From: Duganella sp. CF402
Lineage (GTDB): Bacteria; Pseudomonadota; Gammaproteobacteria; Burkholderiales; Burkholderiaceae_D
Direction: 5' to 3'
Assembly: GCF_900109645.1 (NCBI RefSeq)
Contig: NZ_FOBG01000001.1
Coordinates: 248,001 to 312,000 of the forward strand
Length of the DNA: 64,000 nt
Position numbers and translations under genes: made by a program. Below are positions 1 through 9,109 of this stretch, one piece after another (the stretch's first letter is position 1; the number at the start of each line of letters is the position of its first letter). The notes under the pieces are model-generated. The model made no database searches. It worked only from the letters and a program-made list of their open reading frames with translations, and was not told the DNA's origin.

Positions 1-590
1 GTGACACCGACAAGCTGAAAGCGCTGCCTAGCGTAGATTCGGTCGGCGTCGCCCTGCGCCTCGACAACGCCATCGCGCAAATCGACACGCTGCCGATGCT
101 GGCTGATGAGAAGCCGACCCTGCCGGCGCCGCCAGAGAAGAAAGCCAAGGCCAAGGTCGTCCACGGCAAGGATGGCAAACCGGTCAAGCAAGAAGAAACC
201 ACCAGTCCGTGGCTGCAAGCATTGCAAGACGGCTGGAACAGCTGGAGCAGCGAGATGTGGACCGACGTGCGCCAGTTGATCCGCGTGCGCAATGTCGATA
301 CGCCGGACGCGCTGATGCTGTCGCCGACGCAGGCCTACTTCCTGCGCGAGAACCTCAAGCTGCGCCTGCTGAATGCGCGCATGGCGCTGCTGTCGCGTAA
401 CGAAGGCGCCTTCCGTGCCGACCTGATCGCGGCGCAGGAAGCGCTGGTCAAATACTTCGACACGCGCGCCCGTTCCACCCAGACCGTGCAGGCGCTGCTG
501 CGCCAGGTCCAGAGCAGCAACCTCGCGATCGAGATGCCGACCCTGTCCGACAGCCTGAACGCTGTGCGCAATTACAAAGCGAAGCCATAG
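1..590 (+). CDS. hemX: HemX-like protein (uroporphyrinogen-III C-methyltransferase family), C-terminal part
   Basis: The reading frame is open from the left edge (first whole codon at base 3), so the N-terminus, including the expected membrane anchor, lies outside the window. The visible part is about 195 residues: a Lys/Pro-rich linker, then a helical C-terminal region containing SPTQAYFLRENLKLRLLNAR-type sequence that is characteristic of the HemX family. HemX is a membrane-anchored protein of the hemCDXY operon; its annotation as a methyltransferase is doubtful and its role is accessory to tetrapyrrole synthesis. The stop codon lies 1 base before the hemY start, which indicates one operon and translational coupling. 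Confidence 0.85.
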   Translation, partial: DTDKLKALPSVDSVGVALRLDNAIAQIDTLPMLADEKPTLPAPPEKKAKAKVVHGKDGKPVKQEETTSPWLQALQDGWNSWSSEMWTDVRQLIRVRNVDTPDALMLSPTQAYFLRENLKLRLLNARMALLSRNEGAFRADLIAAQEALVKYFDTRARSTQTVQALLRQVQSSNLAIEMPTLSDSLNAVRNYKAKP

Positions 591-591
591 T

Positions 592-1788
592 ATGCGTTTA
601 TTCCTCTGGTTAGTCGCCATGATGGCCGCCGCCATCGGCATTGCCGTGACGGCGCGCTTCAATCCGGGCAATGTGGTGCTGTTCTATCCGCCGCACCGCA
701 TCGACCTGTCGCTGAACTTCTTCGTGGTGCTGGAAGTGGCGTTGTTCGCCTTCCTGTACGTGCTGATCCGCGCCTTCCGCGCCACCATCAAGATGCCGGG
801 CAAAGTGGCCGCGTATCGCCAGCACAAGCGCGAGCGCGATGGCAACAAGGGCCTGCGTGAAGCGCTGAAAGCCCTGTTCGAAGGCCGCTTCGGCCACGCT
901 GAAAAAGCCGCGCTGCGGGCCTCGGAACTGCCGGAAAACGTCGGCGTGGCCGCGCTGATCGGCGCCCGCGCCGCGCACCGCATGCGCCAGGCGACACGCC
1001 GCGACCAGTGGCTGAACAAGCTGGTCGGCGACAACAGCATGAAGACCGCGCGCCTGATGACCACCACCGAACTGCTGGTCGACGACCATCAGCCGGAGCA
1101 GGCGCTGGAAGCCGTGCGCGAGCTGAACACCAGTGGCACGCGCCACATCCACGCCTTGCAGATGTCCTTGAAAGCGCAGCAGCAAGCCAAGAACTGGCCG
1201 GAAGTGCTGCGCCTGGTGCGCTCGCTGGACAAGCACCGCGCGCTGCATCCGGCCCTGTCGTCGCGCCTGCGCGAGCTGGCCTATGACGATATGCTGTCGG
1301 ACGCCAGCCACGATGCCGAGTCGCTGCTGCGCGTGTGGTCGACCGTGCCGAATGCCGACCGCATCAAGCCGTACGTGGCGTGCCGCGCCGCGACCGCGCT
1401 GAACGCGCGCGGCCTGCATGATGAAGCCCGTGTGGTGGCGGAAGAATCGCTGGCCGCCGACTGGGACGACCGCGTGGTGCGCGCCTACCGCGAAGCTGCC
1501 GCACCGGCCGGTTCGCAAGCGCTGCTGATGCAGATCGAGCATTGCGAGAACTGGGCCAACGCCCGCCCGACCGACGCCGAACTGGCGCTGACTTTGGGTT
1601 CGCTGTGCCTGAAACAGAAACTGTGGGGCAAGGCCCAGCGCTACCTGGAGCAAGCGCTGTCGGACGCTTCCGATCCACGCATGGTGCGCGAATCCCACCT
1701 GAAGCTGGCGCAGATGCACGAAGCGCTGGGGCAGGACGCCGAAGCCGCCAACCACTACCGCCAGTGCGCACTGGCGACGATCCTCTAA
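592..1788 (+). CDS. hemY: HemY, membrane-anchored TPR protein of the haem operon
   Basis: 398 residues. Two hydrophobic segments at the N-terminus (about residues 3-21 and 41-61) resemble the HemY_N region, followed by basic residues and a long alpha-helical body with TPR-like helical pairs, the clearest near the C-terminus (LGSLCLKQKLWGKAQRYLEQ). The family is an inner-membrane protein found next to hemX in beta- and gammaproteobacteria and is thought to support protoporphyrin/haem synthesis; it is not the oxidase called HemY in Bacillus. The start follows the hemX stop almost directly. Its TAA overlaps the stop of the convergent small ORF by 4 bases. Confidence 0.9.
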   Translation: MRLFLWLVAMMAAAIGIAVTARFNPGNVVLFYPPHRIDLSLNFFVVLEVALFAFLYVLIRAFRATIKMPGKVAAYRQHKRERDGNKGLREALKALFEGRFGHAEKAALRASELPENVGVAALIGARAAHRMRQATRRDQWLNKLVGDNSMKTARLMTTTELLVDDHQPEQALEAVRELNTSGTRHIHALQMSLKAQQQAKNWPEVLRLVRSLDKHRALHPALSSRLRELAYDDMLSDASHDAESLLRVWSTVPNADRIKPYVACRAATALNARGLHDEARVVAEESLAADWDDRVVRAYREAAAPAGSQALLMQIEHCENWANARPTDAELALTLGSLCLKQKLWGKAQRYLEQALSDASDPRMVRESHLKLAQMHEALGQDAEAANHYRQCALATIL

Positions 1789-1928
1789 TCAGCAGGCCGG
1801 TCTTTACCGGCCTGTGTTCTGTCAGGATGGTTTTTCTTCATGTAGCGCTTCACCAAAAAAATTGTCACTGCACAGGTGATGAGATGGACCACTCCAACGA
1901 GGTAGACATAGATATCCAAGGGCTTCAT
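1785..1928 (-). CDS. Small single-pass membrane protein (47 aa), coupled to the upstream gene
   Basis: A 47-residue ORF whose ATG overlaps the TGA of the preceding minus-strand gene in an ATGA arrangement, which argues for translational coupling. Residues 6-27 form one plausible transmembrane helix (IYVYLVGVVHLITCAVTIFLV), followed by a strongly basic, polar tail. The stop codon sits in a 4-base CTAA overlap with the end of hemY. I do not recognise a family. The hairpin at 1794-1813 lies inside the last codons. It is supported by the coupling and the hydropathy pattern only; homologues with the same gene pair would confirm it. Confidence 0.5.
   Translation of the reverse strand: MKPLDIYVYLVGVVHLITCAVTIFLVKRYMKKNHPDRTQAGKDRPAD
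1794..1813. terminator. Hairpin between convergent hemY and small ORF
   Basis: Perfect 8-bp stem (AGGCCGGT / ACCGGCCT) with a CTTT loop, starting 5 bases after the hemY stop. No T-run follows on the plus strand (GTGTTCTG), so intrinsic termination would be weak. On the minus strand the hairpin is inside the coding sequence of the small ORF. Confidence 0.4.
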
Positions 1929-2323
1929 TCAGGCCTCCGTCCCGCAATTTGGAATAGCAGCAAGCCAAGTACTCCCGACGCAATACAAAGCACTATGCTT
2001 GTTGATAAGACGGCCGGAACCTTAATTAGTTCCGTATTTCGTTCACCGAGAATGATGAGAGTGTAGAGTACCCCGTAGCACATGATGAACAAGCTAGTTA
2101 CGCTGTTAAGGAGAGCCCGAAGTGCTTGCTCTGGTATTAGCAAGTGCTCGGTCTCGTTGAGGATAGAGACGTGAATTACCAGTCCAAGCGTAATGAAATC
2201 GGGTGCGGCAAGGGGATGGACCTCGCCACTGGAGGTGGTGGCCCACATCAATAGTCGGGCAAGTACAGGGATCAGGCCGACCAGCAAAGTTTGGATCAGC
2301 CATTTGTTGTTTGAGGAAATCAT
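1925..2323 (-). CDS. Hypothetical integral membrane protein (132 aa)
   Basis: 132 residues with at least three hydrophobic segments (about residues 8-27, 70-90 and 103-124) and a short polar loop rich in charged residues (ILGERNTEL). No recognised domain. The start is supported by a GGAG motif about 9 bases upstream of the ATG. It is the first gene of a two-gene minus-strand unit with the 47-residue membrane ORF, so the two may form one small membrane complex; that is inference. Base composition is less GC-rich than in the flanking genes, suggesting a recently gained or fast-evolving gene. Confidence 0.6.
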   Translation of the reverse strand: MISSNNKWLIQTLLVGLIPVLARLLMWATTSSGEVHPLAAPDFITLGLVIHVSILNETEHLLIPEQALRALLNSVTSLFIMCYGVLYTLIILGERNTELIKVPAVLSTSIVLCIASGVLGLLLFQIAGRRPE

Positions 2324-2392
2324 GAGCGGGTCTCCGCGCGCAGTGCTAAATCTTCAGTGTAGGTTTGGCACTATGCGAGATGTTGAGGCCGC

Positions 2393-2803
2393 TCAACGGT
2401 GCACGCACTGCTCAAGGCCGTAGTTGCCTCCTTTGAATTCGGGTTCGTAGTAGTACTTGTTGAAGGTCCACTTGCCGCCGCGGTTTATCACGAAGGTGGC
2501 GAGGCCGGTGCCGTAGTCTTTGGTCGACTGGTCGGCCAGTGCGAAGTGGATCGCCATCTGATTGCCGCTCGCCGCCGCCTGGCCCGAATACACGCCGTAG
2601 CCCGGCACTTCCAGTTTGAAGCTGTAGGCGTTGTGCGATTTGATGCTTTGCTCTTGCACCAGCTGCAGTGTGACGGTGCCGGTGTATTTGCCTTCGTGAT
2701 GGTCGTCGCCGGTGCAGTCGTAGACGCCGCTGTAGTCAGGCTGGGCGGCGTGCGCGCCGCCGGCGGCCAGCGCGAGCGCCAGCACGGTCAATAATTTTTT
2801 CAA
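2393..2803 (-). CDS. Secreted hypothetical protein (136 aa)
   Basis: The N-terminus is a clear Sec signal peptide (MKKLL, hydrophobic core, AHA-A cleavage near residue 20). The mature part is about 116 residues, rich in Tyr and Gly, with two Cys (one in the YDCTG stretch, one near the C-terminus) that could form a disulfide in the periplasm. It resembles lipocalin-like periplasmic hypotheticals of Oxalobacteraceae in general appearance, but I cannot name a family. Translation most likely starts at a TTG codon: GGGAG lies 6 bases upstream and there is no in-frame ATG in the right place. Confidence 0.7.
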   Translation of the reverse strand: MKKLLTVLALALAAGGAHAAQPDYSGVYDCTGDDHHEGKYTGTVTLQLVQEQSIKSHNAYSFKLEVPGYGVYSGQAAASGNQMAIHFALADQSTKDYGTGLATFVINRGGKWTFNKYYYEPEFKGGNYGLEQCVHR

Positions 2804-2821
2804 GTGATGCTCCCGTAGTTT

Positions 2822-3883
2822 TTACGCAGGGTCGGATTCTACAGGGAAGCCTTCGAGTTTCCAGCGCAGCATGCCGCCGGCGAGGTTGGCTACTTTGCTG
2901 AAGCCGGCTTTGGTCAGCAGCACGCTGGCTTGCGCCGAGCGTACGCCGGAGCGGCAGACTGCCACGATCGGCTGTTCCTTGTCGAACTCGCCCATGCGTT
3001 CGGTCAGTTGCGACAGTGGCACCAGCGTGGCGCCGCGCACGTGGCCAAGGCGGTCGATGAATTCCGGCGCTTCACGCACGTCCACCACTTGTACCTTGCC
3101 GTGCAGCTCCAGCAAAGCCATCGGCTCGATTTCCCACACGCCGCTGAAACGCAAGGTCAGCGGCGCCCAATCCGGCGTGTCGGTCGGCGCGTCGCCTTCC
3201 GGCTGACCGCTGCGCAGGTTGGCCGGCACCGCCACCGCCATCAATTTCGGATGCGGCAGGTTGAGGTTGTTCATGTGGCCGGTGAAATCGCCCACGTCGA
3301 CATCGCCGCCCAGGCGCGGGTTGTAGCGCCGTTCTTCCGCCACGCTGGTCACGGTGATGCCGCGATAATCATGCGCCGGATACAGCAGGCACGCAGGCGG
3401 CAAGCTCAGGATCTGTTCATGCACCGAGGCGAACAACTGCTGCGGGCTGCCTTGCTGGAAATCGGTGCGGCCGCAGCCGCGAATCAGCAGGCTGTCGCCG
3501 GTGAAGGCCATGCTCTCGTCATCCAGCACATAGGTCAGGCAGCCGCTGGTATGGCCCGGGGTGGCGCGCACACCGAGCGTGCGGCCGCCGAAGCGGACCG
3601 AGTCGCCATGCCGCAGCGGCGTGTCGACGCCGCTGGCGCCGGCCACCGCCGACAGCGCGATCTTGCTGCCGCAGCGCTGTTGCAAGCGCCAGGCGCCGGT
3701 TACGTGGTCGGCATGCACGTGGGTGTCCAGCGCCGCCACCAGCTTCAGGCCCAGCTCCTGCAACAGCGCCAGGTCGCGCGGCACTTGTTCGTAGACCGGG
3801 TCGATCAGCACCGCCTCGCCGCCGTCACCGAGCAGGTAGGTGTAGGTGGAGGAGGTTGGATCGAACAGTTGGCGGAAGATCAT
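2822..3883 (-). CDS. MBL-fold hydrolase with C-terminal rhodanese domain (persulfide dioxygenase / sulfur transfer type)
   Basis: 353 residues in two domains. The first (about 1-240) is a metallo-beta-lactamase fold of the ETHE1/glyoxalase-II group, with the metal motif T-H-V-H-A-D-H at residues 54-60 and a GHTSGC stretch. The second (about 255-350) is a rhodanese domain with the active-site loop VCRSGVRS holding the catalytic Cys. Fusions of this kind oxidise glutathione persulfide or handle sulfane sulfur in sulfide detoxification; the substrate here is inferred from architecture. It stands alone, divergent from ppa across a 124-base gap. Confidence 0.85.
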   Translation of the reverse strand: MIFRQLFDPTSSTYTYLLGDGGEAVLIDPVYEQVPRDLALLQELGLKLVAALDTHVHADHVTGAWRLQQRCGSKIALSAVAGASGVDTPLRHGDSVRFGGRTLGVRATPGHTSGCLTYVLDDESMAFTGDSLLIRGCGRTDFQQGSPQQLFASVHEQILSLPPACLLYPAHDYRGITVTSVAEERRYNPRLGGDVDVGDFTGHMNNLNLPHPKLMAVAVPANLRSGQPEGDAPTDTPDWAPLTLRFSGVWEIEPMALLELHGKVQVVDVREAPEFIDRLGHVRGATLVPLSQLTERMGEFDKEQPIVAVCRSGVRSAQASVLLTKAGFSKVANLAGGMLRWKLEGFPVESDPA

Positions 3884-3965
3884 AATTCGTTTTCTGAATA
3901 AGGCAATGCCTCATCATAACAAATGTTCACGGGTGTTGCGCCGCACAAGCAGGCTGTAGTTCGTT

Positions 3966-3971
3966 ATAATA
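3966..3971 (+). promoter_or_regulatory. Candidate -10 box of ppa
   Basis: A perfect TATAAT lies 36 bases before the ppa start codon. No good -35 box is seen at 16-18 bases upstream, so only the -10 element is claimed. AAGGAAA directly before the ATG serves as ribosome-binding site. Confidence 0.5.
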
Positions 3972-4007
3972 TTGCGGTTAAACACCGCCTGCATATAAGG
4001 AAATCCC

Positions 4008-4550
4008 ATGAGCTTGAACAAAGTATCTTCCGGCAAAGACCTGCCGAACGATTTCAACGTCATCATCGAAATCCCGATGAATGCCGACCCGATCAAATAC
4101 GAAGTCGACAAGGAATCGGGCGCGATCTTCGTTGACCGCTTCATGGGTACCGCCATGCACTACCCATGCAACTACGGCTACGTGCCGAACACCCTGTCGC
4201 TGGACGGTGATCCGGTCGACGTGCTGGTCATCACCCCATTCCCGCTGATCCCAGGCGTGGTGGTGCGCTGCCGTCCTATCGGCGTGCTGAAAATGACCGA
4301 CGAATCCGGTGAAGACGCCAAAGTGCTGGCCGTGCCGGTCGACAAAGTACTGTCGATCTACAGCCACTGGCAGAAGCCGGAAGACCTGAACGAACTGCGC
4401 CTGCGCCAGATCCAGCACTTCTTCGAGCACTACAAGGATCTGGAAAAAGGCAAATGGGTCAAGATCGACGGCTGGTACGGTCCGGAAGAAGCCAAGAAGG
4501 AAATCCTGGACGGCGTCGCCCTGTACGAGAAAGACGCAGCAGGTAAATAA
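4008..4550 (+). CDS. ppa: Inorganic pyrophosphatase, family I
   Basis: 180 residues, the normal length for bacterial family I enzymes. The signature DGDPVDVLV with the three metal-binding Asp is present, as are the upstream KYEVDKESG and [12 protein letters not shown] blocks lining the active site. It hydrolyses pyrophosphate to phosphate in the cytoplasm with Mg2+, driving biosynthetic reactions forward. It is transcribed alone, with its own -10 box and an intrinsic terminator directly after the stop codon. Nothing unusual was seen. Confidence 0.97.
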   Translation: MSLNKVSSGKDLPNDFNVIIEIPMNADPIKYEVDKESGAIFVDRFMGTAMHYPCNYGYVPNTLSLDGDPVDVLVITPFPLIPGVVVRCRPIGVLKMTDESGEDAKVLAVPVDKVLSIYSHWQKPEDLNELRLRQIQHFFEHYKDLEKGKWVKIDGWYGPEEAKKEILDGVALYEKDAAGK

Positions 4551-4555
4551 TGCTG

Positions 4556-4581
4556 AAAGCCCCGCAAGGGGCTTTTTTTTT
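4556..4581. terminator. Intrinsic terminator of ppa, possibly bidirectional
   Basis: Stem AAAGCCCC / GGGGCTTT with a GCAA loop, followed by a run of nine T. On the minus strand the A-run before the stem becomes a short T-run, so the hairpin can also end the convergent crp/fnr-type gene, whose TAA stop lies inside the T-tract. Confidence 0.9.
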
Positions 4582-5224
4582 ATGCCGCGCGTCGTGGTTC
4601 GCCGGTCGCCGCTTCGGCCTCGCGGCGCAGGCGCGACATGTACTGCGGCGTGATGCCGAGGTAGGATGCCACTGCGCGCTGCGAGATGCGCGCTTCCAGG
4701 CCCGGATACTCTTCGCGGAAGGCCGCCAGCCGTTCCTGCGCCGAGGTCTCGCCATTGCTGTAGGCGTGTTGGGCCAGCGTCTGCAGGCCGTGCATGGCGA
4801 TGTTCAGGTGGTACTGCTGCATGCCTTCGTCCTTAGAACGTAGTTCGGACGCCAGCTTCCAGTCGAAGGTGAAGCCGTGGATCGGCGTTTCCGCGATCAG
4901 GAACTGTACCGCCGGCTGGCCGGTCTCGCCGTTGATCAGGTCGGTCAGGGTGGTGGCCGATTCGCCCTCGCGGTAGAAGCGCAGGGTCACCTCCACGCCA
5001 TCGCGGTTGAAGAAGCCGCTGCGCACCACGCCGCTGGCCACCCAGTACACCTGCGTGGCCGGCACGCCGGCGCGCTGCAGGTATTCGCCTTTGCGCACAT
5101 GGAACGGTTTGGCGATGGTCGCCAGGATGTTCGTGACGTTGTTGTAGGACTCTTCGCTGACGTCGATCCGCTTCATCGTGGCGGATTTGAAGCGGTTACG
5201 TTGTTTTATAAAATCTGCATTCAT
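4580..5224 (-). CDS. Crp/Fnr family transcriptional regulator
   Basis: About 214 residues from the ATG at 5224. The N-terminal two thirds is a cyclic-nucleotide-binding beta-barrel (GEYLQRAGVPATQVYWVASGVVRSGF), and the C-terminus has a helix-turn-helix (ISQRAVASYLGITPQYMSRLRRE). No Cys cluster for an Fe-S centre is present, and the Arg/Ser ligands for cAMP are not evident, so it is neither typical Fnr nor typical Crp; the effector is unknown. Longer initiation at a TTG (5248) is possible but less likely. It lies 60 bases downstream of the GNAT gene on the same strand and may be cotranscribed with it. Confidence 0.85.
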   Translation of the reverse strand: MNADFIKQRNRFKSATMKRIDVSEESYNNVTNILATIAKPFHVRKGEYLQRAGVPATQVYWVASGVVRSGFFNRDGVEVTLRFYREGESATTLTDLINGETGQPAVQFLIAETPIHGFTFDWKLASELRSKDEGMQQYHLNIAMHGLQTLAQHAYSNGETSAQERLAAFREEYPGLEARISQRAVASYLGITPQYMSRLRREAEAATGEPRRAA

Positions 5225-5284
5225 GCTCTTTATGCCACATTCTCCCAAAGAAACAGGAGTATTGTAACCCCATACGGGTTTCCC

Positions 5285-6412
5285 TTACTGTTTTTTGAAA
5301 GGAATATGCTCGGCAAGTTCCTCTAGATATTCATCCATGGCCGCCGTTTCCTGCGTCAGGAAGTCGCCGATGGCGTCCGCAAAGCGGGGATCGGCCACCC
5401 AGTGGGCCGACCAGGTCGCCGTCGGCACCAGCCCGCGCGACATTTTGTGGATGCCCTGCGCGCCGCCCTCGAAGCGCGCCAGGCCGTGGCGGATGCAGTA
5501 GGCGATCGATTGCACGTAGCAGGTTTCAAAGTGCAGGCCGGAGACAAATTCCTGCGTGCCCCAGTAGCGGCCGTACATGACGTTGCCGCCGACCAGATTG
5601 AGCGCCACCGCCACCGGCGTCTCGCCGCGCTTGGCCAGCACCATCATCAGGCTGTCTGGCGTTTCCGTGAGCAGGCGCTGGAAGAAGGCCAGCGACAGAT
5701 AGGGCCGGGAGTAGTGCGCCTCGTAGGTCGAGACGTAGCACTGGTAGAAGAAACGCAGCACTTCCTCGGTGATCGCGCTGCCGGCCAGGTGCTCAAAATG
5801 GATGCCGGCGTCTTCCACACGCTTGCGGTCCTGGCGCAGCTTCTTGCGCTTTTCCATCTTCATGCTGGCGAGGAAAGCGTCGAAATCGGCGTAATCCTGA
5901 TTCTCCCAGTGGAACTGCACGCCTTCGCGCAGCATGTAGCCGGCCTCGGCCAGCGCCTGCCGGTCTTCATCGGCGGGGAACAGTATGTGCAGCGAGGACG
6001 TGCCCAGCTGCTGCGCCACTTGCAGCGCGGCCTGCGCCAGCAATGCGCGGTCTTCGGCCGTGCGCGCCAGCAGCCGGCTGCCGGTCACCGGCGTGAACGG
6101 CACCGCCGACAGCAGCTTGGGGTAGTAGGGGATGCCGTTGCGATGGAAGGCGTCGGCCCATCCCTGGTCGAACACGTACTCGCCCCGGCTATGCGCTTTC
6201 AGGTACAGCGGCATGGCCGCATGCAACTGGCCGTCGCGCTGCAGGATCAGGTAGCGCGGCGACCAGCCGGTGTTGGGCGCGGCGCATCCCGTCTCGTGCA
6301 GCGCATGCAGGAAGGTGTAGCTGAGCGTGGGATGGTCGCCGGCCAGCGCCTGCCACTGGGCCGGATCGATGTCCGCCAAGGTATCGATGATCGTAAACTC
6401 TGCTGCCGCCAC
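5285..6412 (-). CDS. GNAT-superfamily protein of the DUF482 / FemAB-like group
   Basis: About 375 residues. Characteristic blocks of this proteobacterial family are visible: PRYLILQRDGQLHAAMPLYLK near the N-terminus, FPADEDRQAL, a central basic segment KMEKRKKLRQDRKRV, and the C-terminal VMYGRYWGTQEFVSGLHFETCYVQ. Members are annotated as peptidoglycan-related or general acyltransferases; the substrate is not known. The start chosen is a GTG preceded by GGAGG four bases upstream. The frame stays open for another 1.3 kb antisense to nadE, but that part is a shadow. It is divergent from nadE across 93 bases. Confidence 0.85.
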   Translation of the reverse strand: MAAAEFTIIDTLADIDPAQWQALAGDHPTLSYTFLHALHETGCAAPNTGWSPRYLILQRDGQLHAAMPLYLKAHSRGEYVFDQGWADAFHRNGIPYYPKLLSAVPFTPVTGSRLLARTAEDRALLAQAALQVAQQLGTSSLHILFPADEDRQALAEAGYMLREGVQFHWENQDYADFDAFLASMKMEKRKKLRQDRKRVEDAGIHFEHLAGSAITEEVLRFFYQCYVSTYEAHYSRPYLSLAFFQRLLTETPDSLMMVLAKRGETPVAVALNLVGGNVMYGRYWGTQEFVSGLHFETCYVQSIAYCIRHGLARFEGGAQGIHKMSRGLVPTATWSAHWVADPRFADAIGDFLTQETAAMDEYLEELAEHIPFKKQ

Positions 6413-6505
6413 ACTGCCTCCATGCTGAATGTTGTGCCAGTCTAGCGCATGCGGCGCGGCTTTGCCCGTGCGATAATTTGATTTTGCGATCGCTAAAGAG
6501 CTGAC

Positions 6506-8560
6506 ATGGCCTCGAACTTCTTCAATCTGTACACCCACGACTTCGCCCGCGTCGCCATTGCCGCGCCGGTGTGCCGCATTGCCGATCCCGCCTACAACGC
6601 CGAGCAGACCATCTTGCTGGCCGAACAGGCGGCGGCGCAGGGCGCAGCGCTGGTGGCGTTCCCGGAACTGGGCCTGTCGGCCTACACCTGCGACGACCTG
6701 TTCCACCAGCGCGCCTTGCTGGACGGCGTGCTGGACGGTCTGGCCGCCATCCTCGACGCATCGCTGCAATGGAAGATGGCTATCGTGGTCGGCGCGCCGC
6801 TGCGCGTGGAGCACCAGCTGTACAACTGCGCGGTGGTGATCGCCAACGGCCAGATCCAGGGCGTGGTGCCGAAAAGCTACCTGCCCAACTACGGCGAGTT
6901 CTACGAGGCGCGCCAGTTCAGCAGCGGCGACTACGCCACCGCCACCGAGATCGACCTGCTCGGCGAGCGCGTGCAGTTCGGTTCCGGCCTGCTGTTTGAA
7001 GTGGGCGACCTGCCGATGTTCAAATTCCACGTCGAGATTTGCGAGGACGTGTGGGTGCCGATTCCACCGTCGTCGTTTGCGGCGCTGGCCGGTGCGACTG
7101 TGCTGGTCAACCTGTCGGCCTCGAATGCGCTGGTGGGCAAGGCCAATTACCGCAACCAGCTGGTGGGCCAGCAGTCGGCGCGCTGCATCGCCGCCTACCT
7201 GTACACATCGGCCGGCGGCGGCGAGTCGAGCACCGACATGGCGTGGGACGGGCAGGGCGTGATCTACGAGAACGGCGAGCTGTTGGCCGAGCCGAAACGC
7301 TTCATCGACGAGTCGACCCTGACCTTTGCCGATATCGACCTCGAACGCCTGTCGCGCGAACGCATGCGCATGAATACGTTCGCGCAATCGGTGCAGCGCC
7401 ATGCGGCCGAAGTGGGCAAGTTCCGCACCGTGTTCTTCCATCTCGAAATCGAACGCGAGCAGCCGCTGGCGCTGAAGCGCTGCGTTGAGCGCTTCCCTTA
7501 CGTGCCGGCCGATGCGCGCCGCCGCGACGACCGCTGCAACGAGGTTTATAACATCCAGGTGCAGGCGCTGGCGCAGCGCCTGACCAACAGCGGCCTGAAA
7601 AAAGTGGTGATCGGCGTCTCGGGCGGCCTCGACTCGACCCATGCGCTGCTGGTATGCGCGCGCGTGATGGACAAGCTCAAACTGCCGCGTACCAATATCC
7701 TGGCCTACACCATGCCGGGCTTCGCCACCAGCGAGCGCACGCTCAAGCAAGCGCATGCTTTGATGAAGCTGGTCGGCTGCACCTCACAGGAAATCGATAT
7801 CCGCCCAAGCTGCCTGCAGATGCTGAAAGACCTCGGCCATCCGTACGCCGAAGGCAAGGAGCAGTACGACATCACGTTTGAAAACGTGCAGGCCGGCGAA
7901 CGCACCAATCACCTGTTCCGCCTGGCGAACCACAACGCTGCGCTGGTGATCGGTACCGGCGACCTGAGCGAACTGGCGCTGGGCTGGTGCACCTACGGCG
8001 TGGGCGATCACATGTCGCACTACAACGTCAACGCCAGCGTGCCGAAGACGCTGATCTCGCACCTGGTGCGCTGGGTCGCCGAGTCCGGCGTGATCGGCCG
8101 CAACGATGCGCAAGTGCTGCTCGATATCCTCGGCACCGAGATCAGCCCCGAGCTGGTGCCGGGCACCGCCGACGGCCAGCCGGAGCAGCGCACCGAAAGC
8201 ACCATCGGCCCGTACGAGCTGCAGGACTTCAACCTGTACTACGTGCTGCGCTTCGGCTTCAACCCGTCCAAGGTGGCGTTCCTGTCGCACACGGCGTGGA
8301 AGGACAAGGAGCAGGGCCGCTGGCCGGACGGCGATCACGTCACGCGCAACCAGTACGATTTGAAAGCCATCAAGAAGAACCTCGGCATCTTCCTCGACCG
8401 CTTCTTCCGCACCAGTCAGTTCAAGCGCAGCTGCGTGCCGAACGCGCCGAAGGTAGGCAGCGGTGGTTCGCTGTCGCCGCGTGGCGACTGGCGCGCGCCC
8501 AGCGATGCCCAAAGCGTTGTATGGTTGGAGGAATTAAGCGCCATTCCGGTGCAAGAGTAA
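6506..8560 (+). CDS. nadE: Glutamine-dependent NAD+ synthetase
   Basis: 684 residues, the long two-domain form. The N-terminal nitrilase-fold amidase has the Glu-Lys-Cys triad at about E54 (FPELG), K123 ([11 protein letters not shown]) and C179 (EICEDVW). The C-terminal synthetase has the ATP P-loop SGGLDS at 372-377. The amidase releases ammonia from glutamine, which is used to convert deamido-NAD to NAD+. Length and layout match the actinobacterial/betaproteobacterial type and not the short ammonia-dependent enzyme. A PII gene follows after 72 bases, an arrangement common in betaproteobacteria; PII has its own promoter. Confidence 0.96.
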   Translation: MASNFFNLYTHDFARVAIAAPVCRIADPAYNAEQTILLAEQAAAQGAALVAFPELGLSAYTCDDLFHQRALLDGVLDGLAAILDASLQWKMAIVVGAPLRVEHQLYNCAVVIANGQIQGVVPKSYLPNYGEFYEARQFSSGDYATATEIDLLGERVQFGSGLLFEVGDLPMFKFHVEICEDVWVPIPPSSFAALAGATVLVNLSASNALVGKANYRNQLVGQQSARCIAAYLYTSAGGGESSTDMAWDGQGVIYENGELLAEPKRFIDESTLTFADIDLERLSRERMRMNTFAQSVQRHAAEVGKFRTVFFHLEIEREQPLALKRCVERFPYVPADARRRDDRCNEVYNIQVQALAQRLTNSGLKKVVIGVSGGLDSTHALLVCARVMDKLKLPRTNILAYTMPGFATSERTLKQAHALMKLVGCTSQEIDIRPSCLQMLKDLGHPYAEGKEQYDITFENVQAGERTNHLFRLANHNAALVIGTGDLSELALGWCTYGVGDHMSHYNVNASVPKTLISHLVRWVAESGVIGRNDAQVLLDILGTEISPELVPGTADGQPEQRTESTIGPYELQDFNLYYVLRFGFNPSKVAFLSHTAWKDKEQGRWPDGDHVTRNQYDLKAIKKNLGIFLDRFFRTSQFKRSCVPNAPKVGSGGSLSPRGDWRAPSDAQSVVWLEELSAIPVQE

Positions 8561-8579
8561 ATGAATAAGCTTATGCGAA

Positions 8580-8607
8580 TGGACAGCGCGCGCCTGTCGA
8601 TTACAAT
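8580..8607 (+). promoter_or_regulatory. Candidate sigma-70 promoter of the PII gene
   Basis: TGGACA (8580-8585) and TACAAT (8602-8607) with a 16-base spacer, in the gap between nadE and the PII gene. AGGAG stands 6 bases before the ATG. This suggests PII can be expressed independently of nadE. Confidence 0.5.
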
Positions 8608-8617
8608 AAACCTTTAG

Positions 8618-8971
<354 letters not shown>

Positions 8972-8996
8972 GCTAAGTCGTTTTTCGCCTTACTCA

Positions 8997-9026
8997 AAAA
9001 TGCCGGTTTATCCGGCATTTTTTTTA
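8997..9026 (+). terminator. Intrinsic terminator of the PII gene
   Basis: Stem AAAATGCCGG / CCGGCATTTT with a TTTAT loop, followed by further T residues. Confidence 0.9.
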
Positions 9027-9109
9027 TATCCTTGCTTGGTTATATTAGTTCGCAGTTTGTAGGTCGTTTCGTAATATAGACACACTGTCCATTCCGTGAG
9101 AGCTGTGTC

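Noticed and set aside
6413..7756. N-terminal 450-residue extension of the GNAT gene on the minus strand
   Set aside because: It is antisense to nadE, which has strong family motifs throughout. The extension has no motifs and the composition of a GC-rich shadow frame. The GTG at 6412 has its own GGAGG.
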